In this document: positions 46,675-56,725 of the stretch, one piece after another | How the letters are laid out: each line of letters starts with the position of its first letter | Numbering within the stretch: the first letter of the stretch is position 1 | Source: Geobacillus thermoleovorans | GTDB lineage: Bacteria > Bacillota > Bacilli > Bacillales > Anoxybacillaceae | NCBI RefSeq assembly: GCF_001610955.1 | Contig: NZ_CP014335.1 | Coordinates: 3,171,001-3,235,000, forward strand | Direction: 5' to 3' | DNA length: 64,000 nucleotides | The notes under the pieces: model-generated | Databases searched by the model: none | What the model was told of the DNA's origin: nothing | The model's input: the letters and a program-made list of their open reading frames with translations, nothing else | Position numbers and translations under genes: made by a program

Positions 46675-47967
46675 CTACTCCTGCTCATTTTTCTTTGTCT
46701 GTAACTTTAAGATGAAAATAAAGTACAGTATGTAATAACAAAACTCATATAAACTGTAAAAGATCAAAAAATAGATGACATCTATATTCAAGCTTAAGAA
46801 AAGCAAGAACACCGTAAAAACAAATCGAAAAAATTGCAAATAAAAAAGTCTTCTAACTGCTCCAACAGCTAAAAAGGCAACACTTAAAGGTGAAACAACA
46901 AACTTTATTGCATATGAAAATACTAGAATTCGTGCAAATTCTCCAGCAACAGACCATTTCTCTCCAAAAACAAAAGAAAATAATTGTGGTCCAAAAAATA
47001 ATAAAATTAGCAAAGGAAAAATAGAAATCAGCGATAAATATTTTGCTGTATTTAAGATAATTGGTCTTAATGGTTTACATTGATTGTATGCCTCCGAAAT
47101 TTTTTGAAAGAATACCTGTGATACCGAAGTTGATATGACAGACAAGGGCATACTTATTGTCCGGGTCGTTAGATTGTAATAACCTAAATCTACACTTGAG
47201 TAGGTTTTACTTACACATAAAGCAGGCAATTGTAAAGACATTGTATCTAGAAAAGCACTTGCCATATTAAACTGAGGATACTCTTTGTATGTTAAAGCCT
47301 GTTCCTTTATTTTTGATAAGGAAGCATGCTCTTTCAGTTCCTTAATTATCTCTCTATCTCTAACAAAATTGTAAATAAGATAAATTACAGAAGCAACTGC
47401 ACCCAATAAATGACCAAAGATTAAACCGAATTCGTTCTTATAAATTATTCCTATCGCTATATTAGGAATTATATTCCCAAATGTTTGTATAATCCTACTT
47501 TTTGACAAAACACCGAATCGCTTTTCCCTATTAAACCAGTAATTAAAAGTTTGCGTAACACCTATTAAAAAGGTAGCAAAAGGAATCAAATAAAGCCAAA
47601 TTCCTATACTTTTGTTGTCTAGTAAATCAAGTATATCCCTATGAAAAAGAATCACAATGATGAACATTAAAAAGCTAGTAACAAAAGAAGCAATTAGGGA
47701 AAGAGTAAATATATTTAGAGCATCTCCTCTTTTTTGAGGTGTTACAATCGCAAATTCGTACCTTAACGTGACTGCTACAGATACAATACTTATGATAGAA
47801 ATATATAAAGCATAAACACCAAAATCAACCGGATTGTAAATTCTCGTTAGTATAGGAGAAACTAAAATGGGAAGCAATTGTGCGATAGTGATGCCGGTCA
47901 TTAATGTCAATACATTTCTTAAGAACTCCTGCTTGGTTAATCCTTTGATCTTATACAAAATCTGCAC
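46675..47967 (-). CDS. wzx: Wzx-like lipopolysaccharide/oligosaccharide flippase
   Basis: A polytopic MOP-superfamily protein of about 430 residues with some twelve hydrophobic helices, starting LTLMTGITIAQLLPILVSPI. It would flip the lipid-linked repeat unit across the membrane. GGGGTGG fits the GTG at 47967; an in-frame GTG at 47976 is also possible. AT-rich like wzy. It appears intact although its neighbours are decayed. Confidence 0.85.
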   Translation of the reverse strand: MQILYKIKGLTKQEFLRNVLTLMTGITIAQLLPILVSPILTRIYNPVDFGVYALYISIISIVSVAVTLRYEFAIVTPQKRGDALNIFTLSLIASFVTSFLMFIIVILFHRDILDLLDNKSIGIWLYLIPFATFLIGVTQTFNYWFNREKRFGVLSKSRIIQTFGNIIPNIAIGIIYKNEFGLIFGHLLGAVASVIYLIYNFVRDREIIKELKEHASLSKIKEQALTYKEYPQFNMASAFLDTMSLQLPALCVSKTYSSVDLGYYNLTTRTISMPLSVISTSVSQVFFQKISEAYNQCKPLRPIILNTAKYLSLISIFPLLILLFFGPQLFSFVFGEKWSVAGEFARILVFSYAIKFVVSPLSVAFLAVGAVRRLFYLQFFRFVFTVFLLFLSLNIDVIYFLIFYSLYEFCYYILYFIFILKLQTKKNEQE

Positions 47968-48312
47968 AATTGCCACCCCAATTAATCATAGATTAAAGTT
48001 TGTAATAATTGTTACGGCCTTCTCTGTTAACAGCGTTCCTCGTATCAAAAATCACTTTCGCCTTTTCCGCTACCATTTCAAAATCAAACGCAGTATGATT
48101 TGTTGTTATTAACACGAGATCTGCTTCTTCAATACTTACGTCATGCAATTCTCTCGTTTCGATTATTTTCCGTGAAAATCCCCACCACTTGGTGAGTGCG
48201 GTATACGCTCCTGATCCGTGAGGGTATACTGAAAATGGCCAAAAAAGGCAATAGGAAAGCAGAGGTGCCCGATTTTAGGCATCTCGTATAACCTGTCTGC
48301 CTTTTGGCTAGA

Positions 48313-49449
48313 CTAAATAAGTTGTGGTTGGCGGAACGGCTCTTTGCGGGAGATCATGCAAAAGATGATCACCAACATCCGCCGAGCAATGGCGATGAGG
48401 GCTTTTTTCTTCCCGCACCGGGCCGCCAACGACCAAAACTTTCGGGACAAGGGATGCGTCTTGGATCGAGCTGCTGACCATGCCGCCTCGCATAACGCCG
48501 ATCGGAGATGGGGATTGCCTTTTGTCGTGCGCGTGCTCTTTCGCTTTCCGGCGCTTTCATGGTTGCCGGGGGACAATCCAGTCCATGAAGCCGCCCGTTC
48601 CGGCGTTTCAAAGACGCTCATGTCGGTTCCCATCTCGGCTATGATGACGGCGGCGGTTTGTTTTTTGATTCCAGGCATGGTCATCAGTAAGTCCACTTCC
48701 TCCCGATACGGCTCGAGCAGGCGGTCGATGTGCTGGTCGACTTCTTCGATGAGCCGCTCCAATTCCTCAACGTGTTTCCACAAGAGGCGAAGGAGACGGA
48801 GCTCGTGTTCGGTCAAGGTGCCGAGCAGCGAATCGTACACCGCCTGCTTTTTCTTTTTGAGCCTGCCGCGCAGGCATTGATCCAACTCGTCCTTGTCCAC
48901 GTATCCCTTCTCAAGCAGCCGGGCGAGGATGTCTTTTCCGGAAACGCCGAAGAGATCGGAGAGGACCGAGCCGAGTTTGACATTGGAAGACTCGAGCACT
49001 TTTTGAATCCGGTTTTTCTCCGAAGTCAGCTGTCCGACCCACTTTTTGCGGAGGCGGGTAAAATCCCGCAATTCGCGAATATCCGCTGGGGGGACGAAAC
49101 TTTTTTCAACGAGTCCATGGCGGAGCAGCTTGGCGATCCACTCGGCGTCCGAGACATCGGTTTTTCTTCCCGGGACATTTTTGATCCGCTGCGGATTGGC
49201 CAAAGTCAAGTCGACATAGCCCTCGAGGAAGGCGAAGACCGGTTTCCAATACACGCCGGTGGATTCCATGGCGACATGGGTAACGCCATGTTCTTCGAGC
49301 CACTCAAGCAGGTCGCCAAGTCCCTTCGAGAACGTGGAGAAGGTTTGAATGTCCTTTTGAATGTGTCCATCTTCTTCCCATAGCGCGCAGGCGACGATGG
49401 TTTCGGCATGAACATCCAATCCTGCGCAGCGAGGATAGATGACATCCAT
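48313..49449 (-). CDS. IS110-family DEDD transposase
   Basis: A 378-residue recombinase with an N-terminal RuvC-like DEDD domain (CAGLDVHAETIVACAL, AMESTGVYWKPV, KTDVSDAEWIAKLL) and the C-terminal transposase_20 domain (MTMPGIKKQTAAVIIAEMG with the serine region WTGLSPGNHESAGK). AGGAGG precedes ATG 49449; the open frame extends further without support. It appears intact. Confidence 0.92.
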   Translation of the reverse strand: MDVIYPRCAGLDVHAETIVACALWEEDGHIQKDIQTFSTFSKGLGDLLEWLEEHGVTHVAMESTGVYWKPVFAFLEGYVDLTLANPQRIKNVPGRKTDVSDAEWIAKLLRHGLVEKSFVPPADIRELRDFTRLRKKWVGQLTSEKNRIQKVLESSNVKLGSVLSDLFGVSGKDILARLLEKGYVDKDELDQCLRGRLKKKKQAVYDSLLGTLTEHELRLLRLLWKHVEELERLIEEVDQHIDRLLEPYREEVDLLMTMPGIKKQTAAVIIAEMGTDMSVFETPERAASWTGLSPGNHESAGKRKSTRTTKGNPHLRSALCEAAWSAARSKTHPLSRKFWSLAARCGKKKALIAIARRMLVIIFCMISRKEPFRQPQLI

Positions 49450-49720
49450 GATGAAAATCCTCCTTTTCGATGATCGAGTGCGCAAACAGCGAATCCACGG
49501 GAGAAATGCGGCAGTTTTCCGTTCGTCGTCACCTTTCCTCCGCATCGGGAAAGGGCGGACAATGGGTGGTGCACCCAGTGGATTCAAACACTTTTCCGTA
49601 CAGGGTCTAAGCCACCATTAAGCATAACGTCCTGTTGAACTGTTTGCGCCTATTCTTCATTATGGGAAGAAAAGGGGGATTTTCATCCCTGGGTGGAGGG
49701 CAAACCATTGCCCATGGATC
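49450..49720 (-). ncRNA. Candidate bridge RNA region of the IS110 element
   Basis: The 271-base non-coding left end lies between the element edge and the transposase start. In IS110 elements this segment is transcribed into the bridge RNA that pairs with donor and target. GGGTGGTGCACCC is a local palindrome within it. RNA boundaries and loops were not determined, so the call rests on position. Confidence 0.4.
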
Positions 49721-50471
49721 TTTTCCGTTCCAATTAAACTCTTTCACGTGCGGATCGACAACCGTCCAGTTTGCCCCTGCTTTTGTCAATTTCGTTAGAA
49801 TGGGTAACACTGGCGACTCGCGGTAGTCGTCGATATCTTTTTTATAAGCCACACCTAACACAAAAATATTTGAACCTTTCAACGCTTTCCCATGTTCATT
49901 TAAAATTTCTGCACAGCGCTGGACGACAAAATCGGGCATGCTGTCGTTAATTTCACCGGCGATTTCGATTAGGCGTGTATGGTAGTTGTATTCTCTTGCC
50001 TTCCACGTTAAATACCAAGGAGCGATCGGGATGCAATGGCCGCCCAATCCCGGTTCTGGACAGAAGGGCATAAATCCGTACGGTTTGGTTGCTGCCGCAT
50101 CGATGACTTCCCAGACATCAATACCCATTTTTTGGCACAAGATAGCCATTTCGTTTCCTAAGGCGATGTTGATGTTACGGAATGTATTTTCGGGAATTTT
50201 TTCCATCTCTGCTACTTTGCGGCTGGACACTTCATGAACATCGCCTTCAAGGACACTTCGGTACATGGTTGATGCGACAAGGGTGCATGTCGGCGTGACT
50301 CCCCCGACGACTTTTGGCGTATTTTTCGTGTTGTATTGCTTGTTGCCTGGGTCGACGCGTTCTGGGGAATACGCTAAGAAAAAGTGCTCGCCACATACTA
50401 GCCCTGATTCTTCTAAAATCGGTTTGACGACCTCTTCTGTTGTTCCGGAGATACGTTGTGCTTTCTATATA

Positions 50472-51660
50472 CACGCTCATAAAAGAGTCAACCTTCGTAT
50501 CATCAGTGCACACTCCGGTGATCCTGCTCCCAAGAAAAACCATAGAAAATGAGTGGGATCTTTCATGAAACATCTCCAAATCACCAACGATCACGGATGA
50601 TCATCACGGAAACTTCGCAAGCAGGAGCGAAAAATCAAAAATACGCTTCTCCGTCAACGGATGATGACAGTCCGGTTGGTGATGGAAAGGCTATTTGGGC
50701 AAAGAAGCAACTTACATGGCCAACGTCTGCCGACAAACCGTTTCCCACTATGTGTCGCTGTTCAACGAAGGCGGCTTGGAACTCTTGCTTCATCGAGATT
50801 TTCCTCCAGGATGCCACCCGTTTCTCACCGCAGAACAGCAGGAAGAGGTCAAGCAGCTCGTGCTCACCACGACTCCCGCGGAATTGGGCTAGGATGTCGC
50901 TTCGGCGTGGAACACCAAACTCCTGCAATCCTATGTTGAAAAGCACTTCGGTGTTTCCCTTTCCCGCGGAAGCGCTGCGAAAAAACTGCTGCACCACCAA
51001 GGGCTGTCGTGAACTCGCCCTACGAAGTTGGCCAAAGGGAATCCGGATGAGCAAAAGCGATTTGAAAAGCAAATAGATCTGATAAAAAAACTTGATCACC
51101 AAGGATACCGAAGATGCCGTTCTTCTGTACATGGATGAAACCCATATCCGCTCCGATCATGTCTTGCGATCCATCTGGTCCGAGACCGGTCGTCAAAAGC
51201 GAGTGCCGACATTCGGCCATCATGCCCATGTTTCAGTATTGGGCGCCGTGAACGTCCACGATGGGGACACCTTGGTTCATCAAGCGGAGGCCGCCAATGC
51301 CAAGACGTTCCTTGATTTCTTGCGTCTGCTCAAAGAGCGGCATCCCAACCGACTGATTGCGTTAATCTTGGACAACGACCGGATTCATCATGCTCAAATG
51401 GTGAAGGACTTTTTGCGGGAAGAAGGGCAGTGTTTTCACTTCCTGTATCTTCCCCCGTATTCACGGTAGCTCCATCCGATCGAGCGTTTATGGAAATGGT
51501 TGAAGGATACGGTGATCGCGAATGTCTTTCACAAGGACCGCCACGAGATCCTTCAGGCCGTTCAACGGTTTGTCCATCACATTCAGGAACGCCCAGAGGA
51601 AGTGTTGTGGCGCTTAGGGTGTGCCGCGTCATCGAGAAATTAACTTTTCAATTTTCAAAT
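50472..51660 (+). mobile_element. IS630-family insertion sequence, copy 2 (degenerate)
   Basis: Similar to copy 1 throughout. The left end is CACGCTCATAAAAGAGTCAAC after TA; the right end is blurred after GAGAAATTAACTTTTCA. The transposase frame from ATG 50565 has several stops (TGA at codon 12, TAG at the CGGTAG near 51469) and the same frame change after an A7 tract, but keeps the third catalytic Glu (HPIERLW). The two flanks are different genes, so a deletion probably accompanied it. Confidence 0.85.
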
Positions 51661-52132
51661 CAACAAATAAGTCTTTCGGTAATGTCATATCAAGATTTTT
51701 ATCCAAATAATACCTAAATGTAAATGAACGCTCATCAATTCGCTCAAAATCATTTACCAAGCCACCGATTTTATCAATGTCGTCTGAAGATTACTCCGAT
51801 ATAACAGGTGTTTACACTTTCCCCAGTAAGATGATAGTTTATGCCCATTCTTTTTAACAAAAGCTTTCTTCTCCCAGATACTGTCTTCCGAACACTTAAA
51901 GTACATGTTTTTCAGAAGCAACTCTAAATAATGCCGATAAAGAAACATAATTGGAAATACATATAAATCTTCTAATCCACATTCAACAGCTTTATCTGTC
52001 AGTTCATCAGCTGCTTCCTTAATATCCAGAAATATATCCGAAAGGAACTAACGCTCCTATTTCTAATGATTCATCAACATCTGTCTGCCATCCTATATTA
52101 GCTACGCCTTCTTGCTTAATGGTTTTTCCCAT
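51655..52132 (-). pseudogene. Hypothetical protein with HEPN-like motif, decayed
   Basis: From ATG 52132: GKTIKQEGVANIGWQTDVDE, then a frame change into IKEAADELTDKAVECGLEDL and FLYRHYLELLLKNMYF. A second change leads to DDIDKIGGLVNDFERIDERS and FTFRYYLDKNLDMTLPKDLF, running to the IS630 edge. The RHxLELxLK stretch recalls HEPN domains in defence and abortive-infection genes; I infer only likeness. It has two indels and a missing 3' end. Confidence 0.6.
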
Positions 52133-52206
52133 AAATACCCTATGGTTTGTTTAGATATTTTTTCTCTTGCTCCTTTTTATCACTCATAACTTTTCATTAC
52201 TCCCCC

Positions 52207-52716
52207 TTATAGTATCATAAGTTCACCATTCACAACACCCAACAACCTCTCCCTCACCTCTCCCTCGCTCATCTCCCCAAACCGCTCCATAAAGTCGCGG
52301 AGGATGGCTTCGTCGACCGCCGTCGCCTTCCCAATATGAATCTTCGGAAACACCTGCTCCGGGTGCACTTCGTTTTCGTTGAGCAATTCCTCGAACATTT
52401 TCTCGCCCGGACGGATGCCGGTGAATTCGATGCCGATTTCTTCGACGGTATAGCCGGACAGTTTGATTAAGTTTTTCGCAAGGTCGACGATTTTGACCGG
52501 TTCACCCATGTCGAGGACGAAGATTTCCCCGCCTTTGGCAAGCGCCCCGGCTTGGATGACGAGGCGGGAGGCTTCCGGAATCGTCATGAAGTAGCGCGTC
52601 ATGTCCGGGTGGGTGACGGTGACGGGACCGCCCGCTTGGATTTGTTTTTTGAACAGCGGGATGACGCTGCCGCGGCTGCCGAGGACGTTTCCAAAGCGGA
52701 CGGCGGCAAATTTCAT
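52207..52716 (-). pseudogene. 3' fragment of a PglF/CapD-like dehydratase gene (duplicate)
   Basis: The frame starts abruptly at [16 protein letters not shown] and runs to the end of the gene. Its first ~110 residues differ from the intact copy at 57448 by only a few changes, then diverge more. The N-terminal 70 percent, including both NAD motifs, is absent. With 57448 it forms a direct repeat of about 500 bases bracketing the unknown three-gene cluster. Confidence 0.88.
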
Positions 52717-52759
52717 TGGAATAAATGATATAAGCATTACGAAGACAATAGGGAAACAT

Positions 52760-53929
52760 TCAATTCGAACAAACTAAAACTACTTCTTCAACTATTTTTT
52801 CCCTTTCCTTATCTCTATAATAATGGCTATATCGAACTTGTCTATCAAACGAACTTACCAAAAGGTCCTCTTTGATAATGGAAAGCTCCTTGACTAACTC
52901 AGCTTTTACCCCTGACGATAGTAAGCCAATGATGTCTTTTGCCCTTTCCTTCGAGGAATCCCATCCATATGGATTTCCCCCGTTGCGCAGCCATTGAAGA
53001 AAACGCTCGACAAACAATTTTTCTATTTTTTCGTCTTTGGTGATTTTCATGAATGGATAGAGCTTAACGAGTTGATGGAGTTTTTCCAATTCTTGACGTT
53101 GAAGGTGCTGTACAAGCAGTTCACCATCTGCCTTTTGTAACTCTTCCACAAAAATACTAGGATGATCCTTTTCTACAAACATGTAATTAATAATTAGAGC
53201 AATTCTTTTTTCAACAGGGAGTCGCTGCAATATACTAGCAATTGTCTCCATTTCCTTTATCGTTTTCTCTTCATTCCCTTCCATTAAGTAAAACTGATAA
53301 TGCTGCATGAAATAAAAGAAAGCGCCGTTTGCTTTCAGTTCATCGTCCGATGCCAGCAAAGGGATCAATTCTTCGTAAGGGAACGATAACTCTCCCCCTA
53401 ACATTACGCATAAAAAGATCGCATTTTGTTGGTCTTTCTCCAAAACTCGCCAAAAATCATCGCGATTCGCTTCATAAAGGAATTGGAGCAATAATAAATA
53501 TCCCCTCATATCTATTTGATAATCTGGAACGTAGCCGCTGAAATGGGAAACATATTCATATTTGTTTTTGTATTCATGTGCCATTAATTCCGCCTCATAT
53601 CTTAATGTTTTCGATTGTGATGACAAAAGCAGTTCTAATCCTCTTATCATCAAGCGATAGCTGTTTTTCTCCTTCACATATTCAGCGACTTCTTTTTTAT
53701 TCACGTTGTTGGATATGATAATCATAAGCGCTAAATAAAACACTAAACTGTAATGAGGACCTTTCCCTTTAGGAAACGAGGAAAGTTCAGACTCAAATTC
53801 ATCAATCAACTCTTTCCACGTTTTTGTGCCTAACAACTGCTCTAACTTTGGCTTTAAGCTATACCAGCCATTTCTTCTTTCGTTAAAGATAGAAGCAATT
53901 TCTTCGATTTTTTCTTTCATTATGAGCAT
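52760..53929 (-). CDS. Unknown all-helical protein, third gene of the PLD-like cluster
   Basis: A 389-residue, AT-rich gene. The protein is helical with recurring Leu/Glu patterns resembling HEAT or TPR arrays (for example [20 protein letters not shown]), no signal peptide and no clear catalytic motif. Its start overlaps the preceding gene by 10 bases (ATG 53929; ATG 53920 behind GGGGATG also possible). It may be an interaction scaffold for the PLD-like proteins. No family recognised. Confidence 0.7.
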   Translation of the reverse strand: MLIMKEKIEEIASIFNERRNGWYSLKPKLEQLLGTKTWKELIDEFESELSSFPKGKGPHYSLVFYLALMIIISNNVNKKEVAEYVKEKNSYRLMIRGLELLLSSQSKTLRYEAELMAHEYKNKYEYVSHFSGYVPDYQIDMRGYLLLLQFLYEANRDDFWRVLEKDQQNAIFLCVMLGGELSFPYEELIPLLASDDELKANGAFFYFMQHYQFYLMEGNEEKTIKEMETIASILQRLPVEKRIALIINYMFVEKDHPSIFVEELQKADGELLVQHLQRQELEKLHQLVKLYPFMKITKDEKIEKLFVERFLQWLRNGGNPYGWDSSKERAKDIIGLLSSGVKAELVKELSIIKEDLLVSSFDRQVRYSHYYRDKEREKIVEEVVLVCSN

Positions 53930-54411
53930 CCCCAGTTCTTTTTCGCATAAATGGTTTCAAGCTGCTGTAATAATTCATGAATCTCTGAAATCTCATGTTC
54001 ATGCAGTTGTGAAATTCTCATAATCGGAATAGGCCTTTCTTGTTGCTGCAAATCTATACTATTCAATGACCCGCCAAGATGAAAATGTTTTACGTATGCT
54101 TGCTCTTCCACATCATATAAAAAAAGAAACCGGTCATGGACTCGAAACCCTTGTTCAACTAAATCAATCGGTTCAATGCTGGAAAAGGAAATAGGTCGAC
54201 AGTTTCTGCTATTGTAAAACCATATCATTTTTACTGGCCGGAGAAAGTTTTGAATAAAATCTAAAAATTCCTTGACCCTGTTTTGGAGATCAGAACTAAC
54301 ACCACCATAATATGGATCCACGATAATTGCTACGTATGAACCACCTGTCGTAAAATATTCAAGTTCACTTACAAAGTAATCTTTCACTTCACATGATTTG
54401 TAAGCGATCAT
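53920..54411 (-). CDS. Small phospholipase-D-like protein, second gene of the cluster
   Basis: A 163-residue protein with VHDRFLFLYD (residues 91-100) and HLGGSLNSID (111-120). The H-x-R...D...GGSxN pattern resembles one HKD half of the phospholipase D superfamily, with Arg for Lys. The upstream gene ends with the same HDRFLFL and GTSFNS motifs. ATG overlaps the previous stop (ATGA). PLD folds act as nucleases or lipases; which applies is unknown. Confidence 0.7.
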   Translation of the reverse strand: MIAYKSCEVKDYFVSELEYFTTGGSYVAIIVDPYYGGVSSDLQNRVKEFLDFIQNFLRPVKMIWFYNSRNCRPISFSSIEPIDLVEQGFRVHDRFLFLYDVEEQAYVKHFHLGGSLNSIDLQQQERPIPIMRISQLHEHEISEIHELLQQLETIYAKKNWGCS

Positions 54412-55230
54412 TGTAATCCCCTTGATAAAACAATGTGGTTTTGTGAAACAATATTTTCCTCTAAAATACGAAACACATGTTTTCCATCTAAAGGATCAAG
54501 TTCAATAATTGCCGAATAATTATCTCCAAATGAATTGAAAGAAGTACCTAACATAAAAGCCCGAAATACATCCGTATTATTTTTATTTATCAAAAACAAA
54601 AAGCGGTCATGAAATGGTTCTATTGTTCCATAAAAGGTAAAATTTAAAGTAAAACCTCTTTTGTTTAAAAAGCTAACCGTAGGTTGAATCGTTTTTTGAA
54701 ACTGCTCAAACTGTTGTTCCGCATCTTCTTTCGATTTTGCTTTAAACACAATATGTTTGCTCAATCGGTTGTTCTTCCCAAGCACCTTAATAATATCATT
54801 GATTCGTTTTTCTCCGCCTTCTGGGCTACAATCCATAAAATACCGATCATATACCCACATATGATCAAACCCACCAGATTCAACAATTTCTTCAAAAATT
54901 TCAAGTGCTCGTTCATATTGCCCCTTAGTGATAAATTCAAAACGCCGCCCTTTTATGAATCGACTAGCCAAAAGTTTTTCCCGATAAAAATAAGAGTTTA
55001 GTGGTTCTGCGTTTGCTTCTCCTATTGTGATCGGCTCATAAACAATATCTTTTAGTACCACGGTCTTGCTGGATAACTGCAAAGGCACTTTGATTTGCTT
55101 CGTCGTGATCCCCATTGTAATATGAATTGATCTAATGAACGAAACATCATAGCAAGCATACACTAATCGATTGTTCCCATATAATTCAATATCTACCTTA
55201 TTCGTAACTATTCACCCCAGTGCTAGTGTA

Positions 55231-55279
55231 TAAAAAAGCCCAGCACAAATAGGGCATTTCGGTCATAGAAAATGCCCTA
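55231..55279 (-). terminator. Terminator inside the IS66 element
   Basis: On the minus strand TAGGGCATTT pairs with AAATGCCCTA (55250-55259 and 55270-55279), followed by GGGCTTTTTT. It directly follows the transposase stop and would block read-through into the split host gene. Confidence 0.6.
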
Positions 55280-56725
55280 GGTAGCGGAAAGAACTCGATC
55301 GATCGTTTCGCCTGCCAACAGAAGACATAACGAATCCCACACGTTTTTTTCGTGTTTCGTCAGTGTGGAAACGATGCTTCTTGCGATGCAAAACGACTGC
55401 GCGAATGTTTCTTCGCGAAACGTACCCGAAATGTTCTCTTTGACTTTGACCATGCGAAGATCGCGTTCGGCTTGGTTGTTATCAAAGGGAACATGTACTT
55501 CACGTAAGAAACGCAGCGCTTCTTCCTTTCGTTTTTGAAGGCGTCGAACAAAAGCGAGTGCTTTTTTCGGAAGAGGCGTCATCGTTTCCAATCGGTGTTG
55601 TGCTCTTTCTAGGATGCGATCATACACTCGTTCCCACCGTCTCGCTTCTTCTTCGGAAAGTGCACCGTGATGGGCTTCGACGGCTTGCTTGGCGGCTAAC
55701 AGAAACGTGGTCATGCGCATCGCCCACGTATGCCCCTGTTCGATGAATCCTTTTAACTCACGCAAATGGTGGGCATGACAAAGGGCATGGGTGGCATGTG
55801 TGTATTTCGGATACGTACCGAACGCATCGTGCATCATCGTCCCTTCATATCGGGGAAGAATCCCGATATCATCGGTCGCTTTTTTTCCACGAGAAGCGTG
55901 AGGAGCCAAGTATGTATATCTCGATGTACACGCGACATGCACCCATGCGAGTTTCCCATTGATGCGCAAACTCGTTTCATCGACATGCAGGATGTTGGAT
56001 TCAAGTAAGGCGTCTTCGATGATGTCCATATTTGATTCCAGCGCTTCGCGTCCTCGTTTCACCATATTGGCAAGGGTTCCTGTACTAATCGAGTGTTGAT
56101 ATAACGCTTCGATTGTATCACTTAAACGCTTGTACGGGATCAATTGGATATGATGTAAATAAACAACGAGCGCCGTGAGCCGTGGACCGTATTGCACATG
56201 ATTCGTGACATGGGATGGGAATTCGGCTTGTTGCACGCATCGACAATGTGGACACGATTTCACTTCACGTTCATGTTGTGTCACCTCGATCGCCACAGGA
56301 GGGACATCAAACACTTGACGGATATCGACTTTGAACGGTTTGACTTCACGCAAAGAAGCTCCACATCCTTGACACGTATGCACACGGTGGACGACACGAT
56401 GATGTGGATGTTCCACTTGACGGAGCGTCTTCCCCTCATGTCCCTCTTGCCCACCAGGCTTTTTGCCAGACGGCTCGCGGGAGGAACGCTTTTTCTCAAA
56501 ACGGTCAGAAGATGGGGGCAAATGGCTATTGGAGCTGTTTTTTTTCGTGCGTGCTTCCAGCTCTTGAACACGGTACTTCAGTTGTTCATTTTCTTTGCGT
56601 AGTTGTTTGTTTTCGTGACGCAAATGTTCATTTTCTTGAATGAGTTGATGAATGAGCTGTTTTTGTTGTTGAACTTTGCCGATTAAGCTCTCAACTGTAA
56701 ATACAGCTTGTTGTACCGTCAACAT
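55277..56725 (-). CDS. IS66-family transposase
   Basis: Order of domains: N-terminal coiled coil (VQQQKQLIHQLIQENEHLRH), a basic PP-rich region, a zinc-binding C-x2-C...C-x2-C segment (CQGCGASLRE, CPHCRC), and the DDE core with HVDETSLRINGKLAWVHVA (Asp), HDAFGTY and the final NNQAERDLRMVKVKE (Glu). GGAGGTGAATCGC supports ATG 56725. Intact, 482 residues. Confidence 0.92.
   Translation of the reverse strand: MLTVQQAVFTVESLIGKVQQQKQLIHQLIQENEHLRHENKQLRKENEQLKYRVQELEARTKKNSSNSHLPPSSDRFEKKRSSREPSGKKPGGQEGHEGKTLRQVEHPHHRVVHRVHTCQGCGASLREVKPFKVDIRQVFDVPPVAIEVTQHEREVKSCPHCRCVQQAEFPSHVTNHVQYGPRLTALVVYLHHIQLIPYKRLSDTIEALYQHSISTGTLANMVKRGREALESNMDIIEDALLESNILHVDETSLRINGKLAWVHVACTSRYTYLAPHASRGKKATDDIGILPRYEGTMMHDAFGTYPKYTHATHALCHAHHLRELKGFIEQGHTWAMRMTTFLLAAKQAVEAHHGALSEEEARRWERVYDRILERAQHRLETMTPLPKKALAFVRRLQKRKEEALRFLREVHVPFDNNQAERDLRMVKVKENISGTFREETFAQSFCIARSIVSTLTKHEKNVWDSLCLLLAGETIDRVLSAT

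Larger units (their letters stand above)
48174..49720 (-). mobile_element. IS110-family insertion sequence in wbpA
   Basis: The octamer TTTTCCGT occurs at 48166-48173 and 49721-49728, marking the two wbpA edges. Subterminal inverted repeats TGAAAATCCCC (48173-48183) and GGGGATTTTCA (49675-49685) are seen, as in the IS1111 subgroup. The joined wbpA frame is off by one base, so the gene may already have been damaged or the edges are a base out. Confidence 0.75.
47994..50471 (-). pseudogene. WbpA-like UDP-N-acetylglucosamine 6-dehydrogenase, disrupted
   Basis: The 5' remnant begins at the IS630 edge with ESTTY (plus one extra base) and GTTEEVVKPILEESGLV, continues through the catalytic PGLGGHCIPIAPWYL to VDPHVKEFNWNGK. 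There an IS110 element interrupts. The 3' piece (48171-47994) resumes KIIETRELHDVSIEEAD and ends DTRNAVNREGRNNYYKL. The first ~110 codons are missing beyond the IS630 copy. The enzyme oxidises UDP-GlcNAc to the uronic acid, the first step toward UDP-diacetamido-mannuronate. Confidence 0.85.
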
